From Gordionus sp. m RMFG-2023 (lineage: Eukaryota > Nematomorpha > Gordioida > Chordodea > Parachordodidae), in contig NC_088775.1 of NCBI RefSeq assembly GCF_954871325.1, forward strand, positions 78,903,561 to 78,967,560: a stretch of 64,000 nt of DNA, given 5' to 3'. The position numbers were made by a program, and so were the translations under genes. The notes beneath the pieces are model-generated. The model was given only the letters and a program-made list of their open reading frames with translations, had not been told where the DNA came from and did no database searches. Shown in pieces: positions 1 through 11,400 of this stretch; within the stretch, counting starts at the first letter, position 1; the number at the start of each line of letters is the position of its first letter.

Positions 1-2900
1 TAATTTCAAGAATTAAACCAAAGTATTAAATAAACCACATTGCCCACCCCTTTTCTTCGCCTATCAAATATATTATTTTTTAAATAATAAAGTAAGGATT
101 TAGATATAATTTTTAAATAAAAATTATTACGTATGTATCCATTAAATTTTTTGATCAATTTTAGACATATAAAGAGTCATAAATCCTAGAACCACGTTCA
201 TCTCAGGATTTTGCACAAATATAAAGCAGTCTGGTATACATCTACAGAATTTTTTTTTTAGAAATACTACCTTTTTCTATGACCATTTCCGGTATTTACT
301 ATTAATAGGATTTTTCATAAATTCATTTATATGTCATATTAAGGATCTATTATTAAGTATATAATTAAATTTAAATTATTGCTCTACCTTTACAATTTTT
401 TCGCTCTTTAACCCATCCCCTTCCTCTTAGAGAATAAATAATGTAATATACGTTTTTAGAGTAGAACTTGAATTTGTAAAAAAAACGATTGCTTATAATC
501 TGAAGCTTTGAATAGTAGTTAAAGGTTTCAAAATTTCTTTCGATATAATTCTTTTGTACTTTTTCTTTATTTCATAAAACTTATCAATCAATATACACAG
601 GGATCCGAATCGAATACGAGGCATTATTATTTACAGAACCTAAAGCGCTTTGATCAAACCTAAAAATGGTCTATGAATCATTTTAACCACTTGATAATAT
701 GGTAACTCTTTAAAAATATTATTATCAATCAATTTTTATTTGATAAGTATATCACTTGCTATTTTTATATATAGCTGACGGTAGTGCAGAAGTGTTCCTA
801 GGGGTAGAATTTATTTTGACAGAAAAGAATCTTGGAAATAATATAATTGTGTACTAATCAAAGACTTTTAAGGAATAGTGATAAATTTTTAAAAAATGTG
901 TTTCGCTTACCATATTTAATATGTCCGTTATCGTGAACAAACCTAATTAATTTAGCGACATGGGGCTCAACATAACCATTTTTATTACAATTTCCTTTTT
1001 TTCTAAAAAAGAAGTGAGAAGCTAGCAACGACATTAATTGTGTTCCTTTAATATAACATAAGATTTTTTTACAAAAACATAAAAATAGATTTAACACTTG
1101 TATTGTTATCCTCATCTCATTTTAATGATGTAAATTGATGTCAATTGAAAATTTATAATTAGGAAAAAACATTTCATTCTTATTTTGTCAATTAATTTAC
1201 ATAGTACCATGAATAGACAGGATTTAAAGATTTCAATTTGATGATGGAAGAACAAAATAAGTATAGAATTAATTTTAATATTACACATTGTACAATATTT
1301 TGTATAAATATTTTTACAAATACCTCATTTTTTAAAAAAATGCTAAATTAAAAAAAAAAAATTATATTAATGAATCAATGTTAATCACAATCAATAACGA
1401 ATGACATTATTACCTGGATGATGATTTAGTTAATTTTTTTTATTGTGAACTAAATTTTAAAATTCGACGAGAAGTCTTATTCTTATATTAAATATAATTT
1501 AGTCATCACTAACTTCGTGCCTATTTTCAATCTATAGCATGATAAAGAGGTCACTTTGTTTTTGAAAAAAATGTTTCAAAGAGGAAACTATACCACTAAA
1601 AAATATTCAATAAAATTCTCACTATTTTGGAAAGATTTTATTCATTTATAAGCCTATTTCAAATGTTGCTAAAGGCTCCTAAAAAAATAGCGAGCCATAA
1701 CTAAGTACAACTACTATTTTAAAAAAGTATCACCGATATTAGTTACTTTCTAAAAAAATAAATAGGCGTTATTGTTGTAGCAGTTAGAAGAAAGAAGAAA
1801 TAAATTTTATATAATATACTAAATGTCAGTCATTTTTCTGACATGAACAATTAATTTTACCTTGGGGATGGGAGTGGAAAGGAGTGATCACATGGGGCTG
1901 TGTGGAAGAACAATGGATGTGGTGTGCCTTTTGGGATGGAGAAAACATGGGCTGGAATCAATTCATATTTTGTATAGTTTTTGATATTATTATCACATTT
2001 GATGACTGTTTTATAATATTAAATAGTTTATGATCTATTGTTGAATAAAGTGGACTTTTACAATTTAGAATTTTACAGTTAAAAGTATGGTAATTTTCTA
2101 AAATATTTATTCTGCAATTGTTGGAAGGGATTTTTCTAATTTATTTTAGTTAGTTTTTAAATTGCAATTTGAGTATAGGAAGGGTTGAGAGTAAGGGGTG
2201 TTCTTTACATATAACTACTATTTTTTAAATGTAGCGTCGTTAGTAAAAATTATGTCTAATTTTTTTTTTCTAAAGAGCTAATTATTAATGTATCGCAGCA
2301 CTTATTAAACATTTTTTTAATGATCTTATATAAAATCTTTAAAATTTGAAATATAAATTCTACACAAAATTTGCTTAATATAATATTAATTAATCGAGCA
2401 TATTAACTTTTAAGAGAAGATGACTTCTCAAAACTTTCATCTAAAAAGGAACATTTTTTTCCCCAAAAAATTCTTTGCTAAACTTGTCTCTCAATTAGAG
2501 AACTGAGTGGTTTAAGAGTGAGGTATCATCTTTTATAAGGTATTTTATGAGGACTTATATAGATGATCTCAAAAAATTCCTCTTACCTTTCTATAAATAA
2601 AATATGTAAATTAAATCAAATTACGATATTTATGAATAATATGTCAAAAATAAATGTGTAAAAGATTTGAACAAATTTGATTTTTAAAAATATATTTCGA
2701 TTTAATTAATTTTATAAAATAAAGCGTTTTTCATAGTTAATTTTAGATACTGCCAATGATCTTTCATTTAAACCGATTGGTATTTTATTTGGATCGAGAC
2801 TGCCACATTTTGTTATTTATAATAAATATTTTAAAAATCATAATTTTATTAATTTTTTATGGATGAAGAATGTCACATTTGGTTACAATATATATTTCGA
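1..2900. other. No recognisable gene; AT-rich spacer
   Basis: I see no coding region, RNA gene or element with defined ends here. The only compositional outlier is a G-rich patch at about 1860-1960 that is open in one plus-strand frame for about 40 codons but matches nothing I know. Confidence 0.5.
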
Positions 2901-2916
2901 GGATCATAATTTTTGG

Positions 2917-3066
2917 AAAGCTTCAGCGTGGCTTGTCAATTCGAGATTTCTGGGTTCGAATCCAGCAAGGATGCCAACTTAGTGATTACATCATAGGAGG
3001 GATGATATATAGAAGATTGAAGGCAAATACATGATTCCACTGCTTAATATATATATTTAAAAAAAA
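2917..3066 (+). repeat. tRNA-derived SINE fragment
   Basis: A near-perfect Pol III B box (GGGTTCGAATCC) lies at about 2943-2954 inside a tRNA-like stretch that contains a possible degenerate A box (AGCGTGGC) some 25 bases upstream. About 95 bases of non-tRNA body follow and end in an AT/A-rich tail. The acceptor stem does not pair, so this is not a working tRNA. The SINE family is not recognised. Confidence 0.45.
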
Positions 3067-4439
3067 TAGATTTTATTGCATTTTAAAAAAATAATTGGCA
3101 GTCAGTTAGCAAATTATTTATTTTTTTTTTAAAATTTTCATACTCGGCAATATTTAATATAAACTGTTTATTTATAACTGCACGGAAAATTAGTGACGTT
3201 ATTAATTAGTTACCTTTTTAAAAAAAAAGAAAATAAAAGCAACAAAAAAAATATAACGCGTTTTATTCATAATTTGGTGTTTTATTATTTTAAAAATTTT
3301 TTATTCCAAAATAAGTATCAAACCTATGGTACAGATTTTTTCACAGCCATGCGCAGCTGAACTAGCATAGTTCTATAGGCTAACTCGATTACCTTTAATT
3401 ATGTCGGGTGAGATATAAATAAAAAATTTGAGAAGTTAATGAAATTTTCTTGCCCCGTCGAGTTTGCGATAACTTTAATATACAATAAATTGTAATTGTT
3501 TGGAGAGAGAAGGAAAAAAATCGGAATACGTTTATTCAGCATAAGAATTTATAAACCCCACATTCTGTTATTGAATATGATTTGTTGATCTAAAGATTAT
3601 AAACCTTACACGTCATTAACTCCCCTCATCCCCCCCCCTTATTAAAAAAATCTTCAAAACTTTGATTGTGGAAATAAAAAATTTTTTTAAAAAAATTAGA
3701 TTTAATTGGAAAATTAAATGTGCTTTACTATCTTCTTGCACAAGAGAAAGTTTGTATTTTTTTTTAAAACTAACTTTAAAAAAATATATATATTAATTTA
3801 AAATCGAAGAAATAAACTTTTTTTTGTTATAAAGATCACTTACAAAATAATTAGAATTAGTTCATTCAATTCTTAGTTAACCTTTAATATAAAAAAAAGG
3901 TAGGTAATAATCTTCTCCTGTTTATCTAAAAGGCGGAACTAGTACAAAGGAACCATCTTTAAAAAGGTAAAACAATCCTACTAGTATTTATATAATATTA
4001 TAATTTTCAATTTTAAAAAAATAAATAAATAACCCTTACTTGGTTAGGTATACCTATTCTAACGTATAGACATTGCGCACATTCGAATATGAGTTAATTT
4101 TTTTAAAACTCTTCTTTTTTTATATAAAGATAAAACTGAATCCACCTTATTAATATAGGTCAGACTCCGCAAAATAACAAGCAAATTGCGATTTTAAAGG
4201 CAAACAGAATGTTTTTTTAAATTTAAATTAGGCCTAAAACTTATTTAAAAAAAATTATTTTCATTAGTTTTTTGAAATTTTTTTCCTAAATCTCTTATGA
4301 TTTTAAGTTAAAATTTGTCATGCTTAATTATTTTTAAAATTTGAATTCCTTTTTTATTTAAAATTTATCTAAGATAATATAATTTAAATTTAATTTATAA
4401 ATGAAAAAATACAATATTTGTATAATCATATCACATAAC

Positions 4440-4588
4440 AGGGACGTGTCACATGACTCTCAATTTGTCGGGGTGTGATGGATATTCATAGTCAAATTTT
4501 TTTTAAAAATTTAAAAATTTTTGAGAACTATTAAAATTTTGATGTTGCTAGAGCCCCTAATAACCCATCCCTAGTGTCGTCACTGATT
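4440..4588. mobile_element. Short hAT-like non-autonomous element (possible)
   Basis: The left end reads CAGGGACGTGTCAC and the right end, reverse-complemented, reads CAGTGACGACACTAGGG. These imperfect inverted ends are of the hAT CAGNG type and lie about 150 bp apart. The 8 bp flanks do not match, so the boundaries are tentative. It lies just upstream of the LINE. Confidence 0.3.
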
Positions 4589-4632
4589 CCTATATTAATA
4601 TAGATTTTATAGAATTATTAGGTAACTTTTTG

Positions 4633-4720
4633 AATCGCCGGGGTGGCCTAATGGGTTAAATGTATGCTTGGAAACAGAAGGACGAAGAAGGACGCAGGTT
4701 CAATCCTGGTAAGGGCATAA
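4633..4720 (+). promoter_or_regulatory. tRNA-like 5' module of the LINE (Pol III A and B boxes)
   Basis: A box-like TGGCCTAATGGGTTAA at about 4645-4660 and B box-like GGTTCAATCCTGG at about 4696-4708 are spaced as in a class II tRNA with a long variable arm. The module stands at the start of the element, as an internal promoter would. It could be the promoter of the LINE or a captured SINE head. Confidence 0.5.
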
Positions 4721-4855
4721 AAACTTTCAAGTTTTTCTTCGATGACTGATGTGTAAAGAGATATGGTAAGATGAATTTCGGAGCTTAGAGATGACACCCC
4801 GGTCACCGACAGGCCTGGACAGCCGGGTACTAAGGATACCTGTCCAATAAACAAA

Positions 4856-5397
4856 ATGAAGGAAACAAATGGAAATATGAATATGAAAGCTAGGGCGTTC
4901 CCTCTAAGCGACGCGCAGGGTGTAGACCTCCATCCTGTGAAAAGTAAAGTAAAGGTCAAAGCAAAGAAGACAAGATTAGAAAGTTTGAATATTGGGACGC
5001 CTAAAGGTAAGACGAGAGAATTGGCATCAATGTTGAACAAGAGAAAAGTTGATATAGCGTGCATACAAGAGACGAAATGGAAGGGACAGAAGACTTTGAT
5101 GATTGGAGATGGGTATATATTGACTATAATGGAATTGCTAGCAATAGGAACGGTGTCGGCATCATCCTCAGTCAAGATCTAACCTCCTCAGTAGTAGATG
5201 TCAACAGGATTTTTGATAGACTAATGAAGATAAAACTCTGCATTGGTCAATCAATACTACACATCCTTTCAGTATATGCTCCTCAAACGGGTTGCAAGGA
5301 AGAAGAGAAAGATGACTTTAGAGCTATCCTTGATGAAGCTGTAATGGAAATTCCTAAGGATGACCTAGTCATAATTGGTGGTGACCTAAATGCGTAA
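4856..5397 (+). pseudogene. LINE endonuclease domain (frameshifted)
   Basis: Two overlapping frames carry the endonuclease. The first (4856-5182) has LNIGTPKGKTRELASMLNKR followed by VDIACIQETKWKG, the metal-binding N/E region of the exonuclease-endonuclease-phosphatase fold. The second (5059-5397) has YAPQTGC and ends in IIGGDLNA, the conserved GDxN site. The switch between frames lies near 5090. The domain would nick target DNA to prime reverse transcription. Confidence 0.85.
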
Positions 5398-5568
5398 GTG
5401 GGGGAAAGCAAGAGATAGCTACAAAAGGCATCATGGTGGTTTTGGATATGGAGAAAGAAAAAATTTGCGCAAGCCTTCGACGTTGCCTTAACAAACACCT
5501 ACTATAGGAAAAAAGACAGTCATTTAATAACATACGAAAGTGGTACAAGGAAAACACAGATAGATTAC

Positions 5569-6168
5569 ATGCTTATCTCTCGTAGAAGATTAAAATATGT
5601 AATAGACTGCAAAGTCATCCCAGGAGAAGATATCGCGGCACAACACAAGCTACTAGTCATGGATTTACACATCTCAAATAAATCCACTCAAAACAAGATA
5701 AAACTGGAACCATGCACCAAATGGGGCAAATTAAAAACAATGACAGATGCCTTTGCAATCAATGCAAACATTGAAACAATAGATTCCGCACAAGTCAGTG
5801 AAGAAATGTGGACAGACCTTTCATCCAGATTAATAGACACTGCCAAATCGACACTAAGCTTGACAAGGGGAGGCAACAAATCATACATAGAACTATGGTG
5901 GTGGAATGAAGAGGTACAAACCACTATAAAGGAGAAAAAAGCCCTATATAAAATATGGTTCAAATCCAAAAACTCAGATAACAAGACAAATTACAAAAAA
6001 TCCAAGAGAATAGCTACAAAGGCGGTGGCTAGGGCCAAAGCTATGGCATACGATGACATGCATGATGAACTACATACCAAAGAAGGGCAAAATAAAATAT
6101 ACAGATTAGCCAAACAGCGAGAAAAGAACTCTAGGGATATAAACGGAGCCGAAAGTAATCAAAAATAA
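5569..6168 (+). pseudogene. LINE linker between endonuclease and reverse transcriptase
   Basis: An open stretch of about 200 residues begins at the end of the endonuclease (DCKVIPGED, AAQHKLLVMD), then KWGKLK, then WWWNEEVQTTIKEKK, a Lys/Arg-rich helix and HTKEGQNKIYRLAKQREK. This order is typical of the linker region of this LINE group. The following stretch (6180-6340) keeps coding similarity in shifted frames. Confidence 0.8.
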
Positions 6169-6339
6169 ATATGAGAAATTGATAATAAAGGAAAAAGAAA
6201 TAATGAATAGATGGAAAGAATATTTACAGGAGCTTCTTAACTTTAATTCAACATACTACATCTAGACGAACACTCCCGTGTCAAAACCTTGTACAAACTA
6301 TAACAGAACAAGAAATAATCACATGCCTCAAGCATATGA

Positions 6340-7391
6340 AAAACAACAAAGCTAGGGGTCCAGAAGATATTCAAATAGAAAGCCTTAAAGCACTAGGAGA
6401 TGATGGAATACATCTCCTCACAAATCTGTACAATAAAATACTTGGAAATGATGAGGTTCCCCAAAAATGGAGGCTATCTACTTCCTATCTTCAAAAATAA
6501 AGGGGATCCACACAATATTATAGGGGCATAAAACTAATGTCACACTGTCTAAAACTATACGAAAAAATAATAGAAAAAAGATTAAGAGACATAATCGAAA
6601 TAGGAGAGACTCAGTTTGGCTTTATGCCTGGAAGATCAACAACTGATGCTATCCACGCAATTAGGCAAATGAGTGAAAAATAAGGGAAAAGAACAAAAAG
6701 CTACACATGGACTTTCTCGATCTAGAAAAGGCCTTCGATAGAATCCCAAGAAAACTTATCTGGTGGGCGCTACGCCACAAAAAGGTTCCCGAAAAATATA
6801 TAAGAATAATACAGGATATTGGATCATACAACAATGGTCCGTAGCACAACAGGTACTTCAGCAGGCTTCACAATAGCCGAAGGAGTTCATCAAGGGTCGG
6901 CTCTCAGCCCACTTCTCTTCATTACAGTAATAGATGTATTGGCACAGTCTATACCTGAAACAGTCCCGTGGAATATGATATTTGCAGATGATATTGTGAT
7001 ACTTGCCGAATCCAAGGATGAAATGAAAGAAAGATTAGTGAGTTGGATAAATATCCTACACGGACTAAAAGTAAATAGAGAAAAGACGGAGTATATGGTG
7101 ATAGGAGGAGATGAAACAGAGAGTATTGATATAAATGAATGGCAGATATCGGCAATTGAAAGCTGCAAATATTTGGGCTTTCCTATACAAACAAACGGCA
7201 CAATAGAAAAAGAGATAAAGAGTAAAATTAATCAAGGGTGGTTAAAGTGGAGATCTTTATCTGGAGTGCTATTTGACAAAAGAATCCCACACAAATTAAA
7301 GGGAAAAATTTACAGTTCCATAGTACAACCAACTATTCTATATAGTTCGGTAACATGGCCAACCAAAGAATCAGACGAGAGAAGTCTATAA
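6340..7391 (+). pseudogene. LINE reverse transcriptase domain (broken)
   Basis: Motifs in order: MKNNKARGPEDIQIE (about 6335-6380), QFGFMPGRSTTDAI (about 6610-6655), LDLEKAFDRIPRKLIWWALR (about 6718-6778), EGVHQGSALSPLLF (about 6880-6920) and FADDIVILAES (about 6981-7012), which is the catalytic FADD box. The last uninterrupted part is 6819-7391. Several frame changes lie before it. Confidence 0.85.
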
Positions 7392-7502
7392 ACTATGGAG
7401 ATGAGAATGCTGAGGATGATTGCTGGGGTAACAAGAAAGGATAAAGTGCGCAGTACAAGAATACTAAGTAGTTTAAAGGTAGTGCCCATTAAGACTTAGT
7501 TA

Positions 7503-7709
7503 ATGGTAAACAGACTTAGGTGGTATGGGCACACAATGAGAAGGCCTATGAACTACATAGGAAATAAGGTTGATAGTTTGGAAGTGATGGACAAACGTAA
7601 AAGAGGAAGGCCAAAACTTCAATGGGGCTATAAAGTTAGAGCCAATATAAAGAAGTATAAATTAGATAAAAGAGATTGTATGAATAACATAAGTGGAGAG
7701 AGATGTTGA
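7503..7709 (+). pseudogene. LINE C-terminal region
   Basis: The frame reads RLRWYGHTMRRP, then DKRKRGRPKLQW, the standard C-terminal tail of this LINE group. A frameshift or stop at about 7390-7500 separates it from the reverse transcriptase. Confidence 0.75.
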
Positions 7710-8260
7710 AGGAGCTTACCACCAGAAAAGGTGAAAGCTAGAGAAAAAAAAACAGGTAACTTTTTTGATTGAAGTTTTTGAACCTGAACAGAATTTATTT
7801 TTGCGGAATTCACTTTGAACCAACCCATAGTTTATAACTGATATTTTTCATTCATGTGAAGTTCGGGTGAAATAGATTATTTTCTATAGGTGAAAATATA
7901 ACATTAAGACTCTTTCAATTAAAATAAAACAACTTTTTAATAAAATTATTTATTTCATGGATATTTACAATTTCTTTAAAAGATAACGAATTTTAATATG
8001 CTATTTTATAAATAAAATATAATTCATTTAACATATAAAAATTTACTTTATAATAAATATATAAAAAATCTATGTTAATTAAATCTTTTAAATTTTTTAT
8101 AAATATTAAAAATTTGGTAAAAATAGATATATAAATACAAATATTAGAAATATATTATCGAATATGAATAATAATCAGTCGTGAATATATTAAATGTTTT
8201 TAAGAATATTCAGATAATCTGTCCCTAAATATAATTGCATATTAATAATTTTGACTTGAA

Positions 8261-8266
8261 TTTATT
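8261..8266 (-). terminator. Candidate poly(A) signal of the DPY19 gene
   Basis: AATAAA on the minus strand lies 44 bases past the stop codon of the terminal DPY19 exon. It is the first canonical signal after the stop. Confidence 0.5.
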
Positions 8267-8309
8267 ATCACTGAAATCTATAATGAACACAGTTTTGATT
8301 GGCTACTCT

Positions 8310-8496
8310 TTACGTAATATTCGGTAGTTTCTTCAAGCGCTTAACTCTCACTATAGTACACTCTCGATTTTCAAAGACAGTTTCAAAGTATTTACTATCG
8401 TGATTCTTTGTCCGTAAAAGAATGCAGGCTGGTTCCCGGCGTCTATTTTTCACATCCTCTAGGTCCCATATAGAAGGCAGGGTGCATTCGTCACTA
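8310..8496 (-). CDS. DPY19L: DPY19 terminal exon
   Basis: The frame reads [18 protein letters not shown], then EPACILL, then [18 protein letters not shown] and a TAA stop. Vertebrate DPY19L1 ends with CSMPEIWDVED, PLCNLL, FTTVFQNSVYKVLEV. The acceptor is TATTATAG at 8497. Confidence 0.9.
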
Positions 8497-11400
8497 CTAT
8501 AATATTTTTTATATACATAAGTGATGGGATGGGGGGAGGGAGAGATTATTAACAAAATACAAATCTAATGATAGTTTGGAATTATAAAGATTTTAACACT
8601 AAAATATTATTTGAAAATCAAACCTAAAATCTCAAGTGGAAATGATTAAATAGATATATTTCCAATATAATGACTGGGTAAAGTAAAAATATGACATTTG
8701 TTTGTTCTAAAAATTAATAATATGCGGTACACCAACATTTAAATTTGTTCTATTAAAATATCGTATTACATTATATTATATAATTAATAGTTTCTAGTAG
8801 ATATCGAGTTTCTTTCTTAATTTTATGATTTAAAAAGTAAATAATATATTGACAATGATGAATTGAAAAATGGCAGAATGTTGTCTGCTTTATACTGATA
8901 TTATTTGCTGCATTAAAACGTATTTTAGTATCAATTTTCGTAAATTGTTTTTTTAAATTTAGATATTCAAAAAGAAAACAAAAATGCTATCCTAAAACCA
9001 AGAATTCAATTTTTTGGTTCATGCCCTATAAAAAAGAGAAGACAAGGAGTAGAGACCTGAAATGAAGTTTTGCTTAAAAATATATAACAGAACGGGAACG
9101 AATAAATGTACTTATTCCTAGCCTCAGGTTGGGATCGATAAGTGTATAATATAACCCTAGTGTCATATAGACAAAACTCTAGACTATATTCGGTCTTTAC
9201 GATACGGGCCATTTAAACAACATTTTCAGTGACGAGATTTTAATAAAATTAAAATGATATCACGTAGACAGATAACACAAAATTTATAATGAATATTATT
9301 TAAATTAGAGGCTGACGTGCCCCAAATTTTATTTTTATTCGCAATTTGAAATGATATTTTTTGGCTTCCCCATAAAATATTTTTGCCCAAGTTGTCCGTC
9401 CCGTAATATTTTTGCCCAAGTTGTTCGTCCCGTAATATTTTTAAAAGAAAAAGATAAAAAAAATTACCTAATTCTAAGCTCTAAAAAAATGTAAAATTAT
9501 GGCTGGACTCGTAAAAACACGAATTGTTTAGCCTAGCTTTAAAATAATTTTTCCCCTACTTGCATACGACAATTTGTAAACCCTTTTTAACCATAAAATC
9601 AAAAAAACCTAATATTAATTGTTTAATAAAATTGTTGATACCTCTGATAGAAGCACCAATTATCTTCTACCACAGCATAGTACGCCGACATATTTTGTAG
9701 TAGAGCATGTACCACTTTCAAAGGTTTACGACTATACAACGTGTAAATTCCTTTGGTAATTTTCCTTGGTAATAAAAAAAATTTTCATAAAAAAGGATAA
9801 AGTTGGGGGGGGGGGTGAATTTGTTGGGGTCGCATTATGGAAGTTATCGCGATAGAAAAACAATATTTCTATAAAAATAATTAATTTTTTTTATTGATCC
9901 AAATAATGCAAACAAATTATCATTCGTGACATATTTTGCTTTAATCTACTCCACGTTTGGTGAAAAAAAAAATTCTAGAATCAGCTTGAGGATCAAAAAT
10001 AGTTCTAGTTCCTAGGGTCCCAGGTTTCGATTAGAATCAAAATCGTATCAATAAAATTTCCCTCTTCGTTTTAAATAAATCTCTTTTTTTAAAAAAGATA
10101 AATATTAAAATATAGATCCTATAATGCTGTAGTAACCAGATATTTAATTCTGAAATCATGTAAAAAAAAAATTAATCGAAGTATGATATAATATTTATAT
10201 ATTTTAATTATTAAACCTCATATTAGTATCTTCGTAAAAAGGGTTATTAATTATAGGTCGATCAGCGGATAATTTGATATTAGCCATAACAGACATTGGT
10301 CCCGCGAAGGCTTTGTCTAAATATAATATATTTTTTAAAGTTAGTATGTGGATAAAAATAATTGTAATATCGATATAAATTGCACAGATACTCATGATAT
10401 AGGTATCGATTAATATTTACAATTTAATTTGATCCCAAAAGTGATAATTAGCCTTCATAAAAATTTTTTTTATGTTTCCTCTAGATATTACTTACAAGTG
10501 CTAATGTTTCTTTTTTAAGAAACCAATTGATCTCAGTAATAAAATGGTAAAGTTGACAACTAAAAATCTATGTAAACCCCTTGACTTTTAAAAAATAAAT
10601 TGATATTTAAAATTATTTACATTATTTGTTAAAAATAATACCCTTTGGCAAAAAGTTGCTCATAATTTCAGGTTATATTTTATTTTCCTTTTTTGAACAT
10701 TAAAAAACTCCGGCCTTTCTGGATATTGGTTGTTGGAATATAAGGTTCTTTTACTCGCCGACTTTATCTCTCATTTTGACTTATATTTCTAAAGGGTAAA
10801 TTTTATCGTATATTTATTTATTACTCAATATTTTAAATATATATCGATCAATGAATTTTTTGAAATAAAATCCTCAGCATTAAATATAACATGGCAATCT
10901 AATCTTCAGCCCCTGATGAATTCGCTTTTCGCATGGCGAATTCCTTTCGTTCTTTCTTTTAGTTGACAACTTTCCAATTTACTACCGAGATCAATTAGTT
11001 TCTTATAAAAAAAAACATTAGCACTTAATAAGTAAAATATTTTGTACATTAATGAAATCACGAGACTTGTATAACATTTTTTGGCTAAAATATTGGGTTA
11101 TTTTAAAAATTAAGCAGTTTAACAACACTAGGTATAATAAACTAATATAAAAAATAAAATTACCCCAAATTTTTCTGTATTTTTATTTGTCTACTATTTA
11201 TTACATTGTTTTCATTAAGAAAGAACTTATAGAAAATAAAAATGATGCGAATTTAAATTTCATTAATTAACAAAGATATCAATATTTTATCTCCGATCCT
11301 CTTGATTATTGGAGGGTTACTCAAAAAGTATTTGGCATTTCCTACAACATCAGAATCAATCTTTAGCATAGCTAGTTATAAAAATAATCTTTTCAATTCA

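Larger units (their letters stand above)
4633..7770 (+). mobile_element. RTE-type LINE, near full length, broken
   Basis: This is a non-LTR retrotransposon of the type often annotated in animal genomes as craniofacial-development-protein-2-like. In order it has a tRNA-like 5' module, an apurinic-type endonuclease (about 4970-5400), a linker with the WWWNEEVQ motif (about 5890-5925), a reverse transcriptase (about 6340-7390, with FADDIVILAES at about 6980) and a C-terminal stretch to about 7730. The single long reading frame is interrupted by several frameshifts and stops, so it is dead. The 3' end is A-rich around 7745 without a clean tail. No target-site duplication was recognised. Confidence 0.9.

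Noticed and set aside
2917-3000. Functional tRNA gene
   Set aside because: The B box is good, but the acceptor and D stems do not form.
4648-5175. 175-residue minus-strand frame
   Set aside because: Antisense of the LINE endonuclease region.
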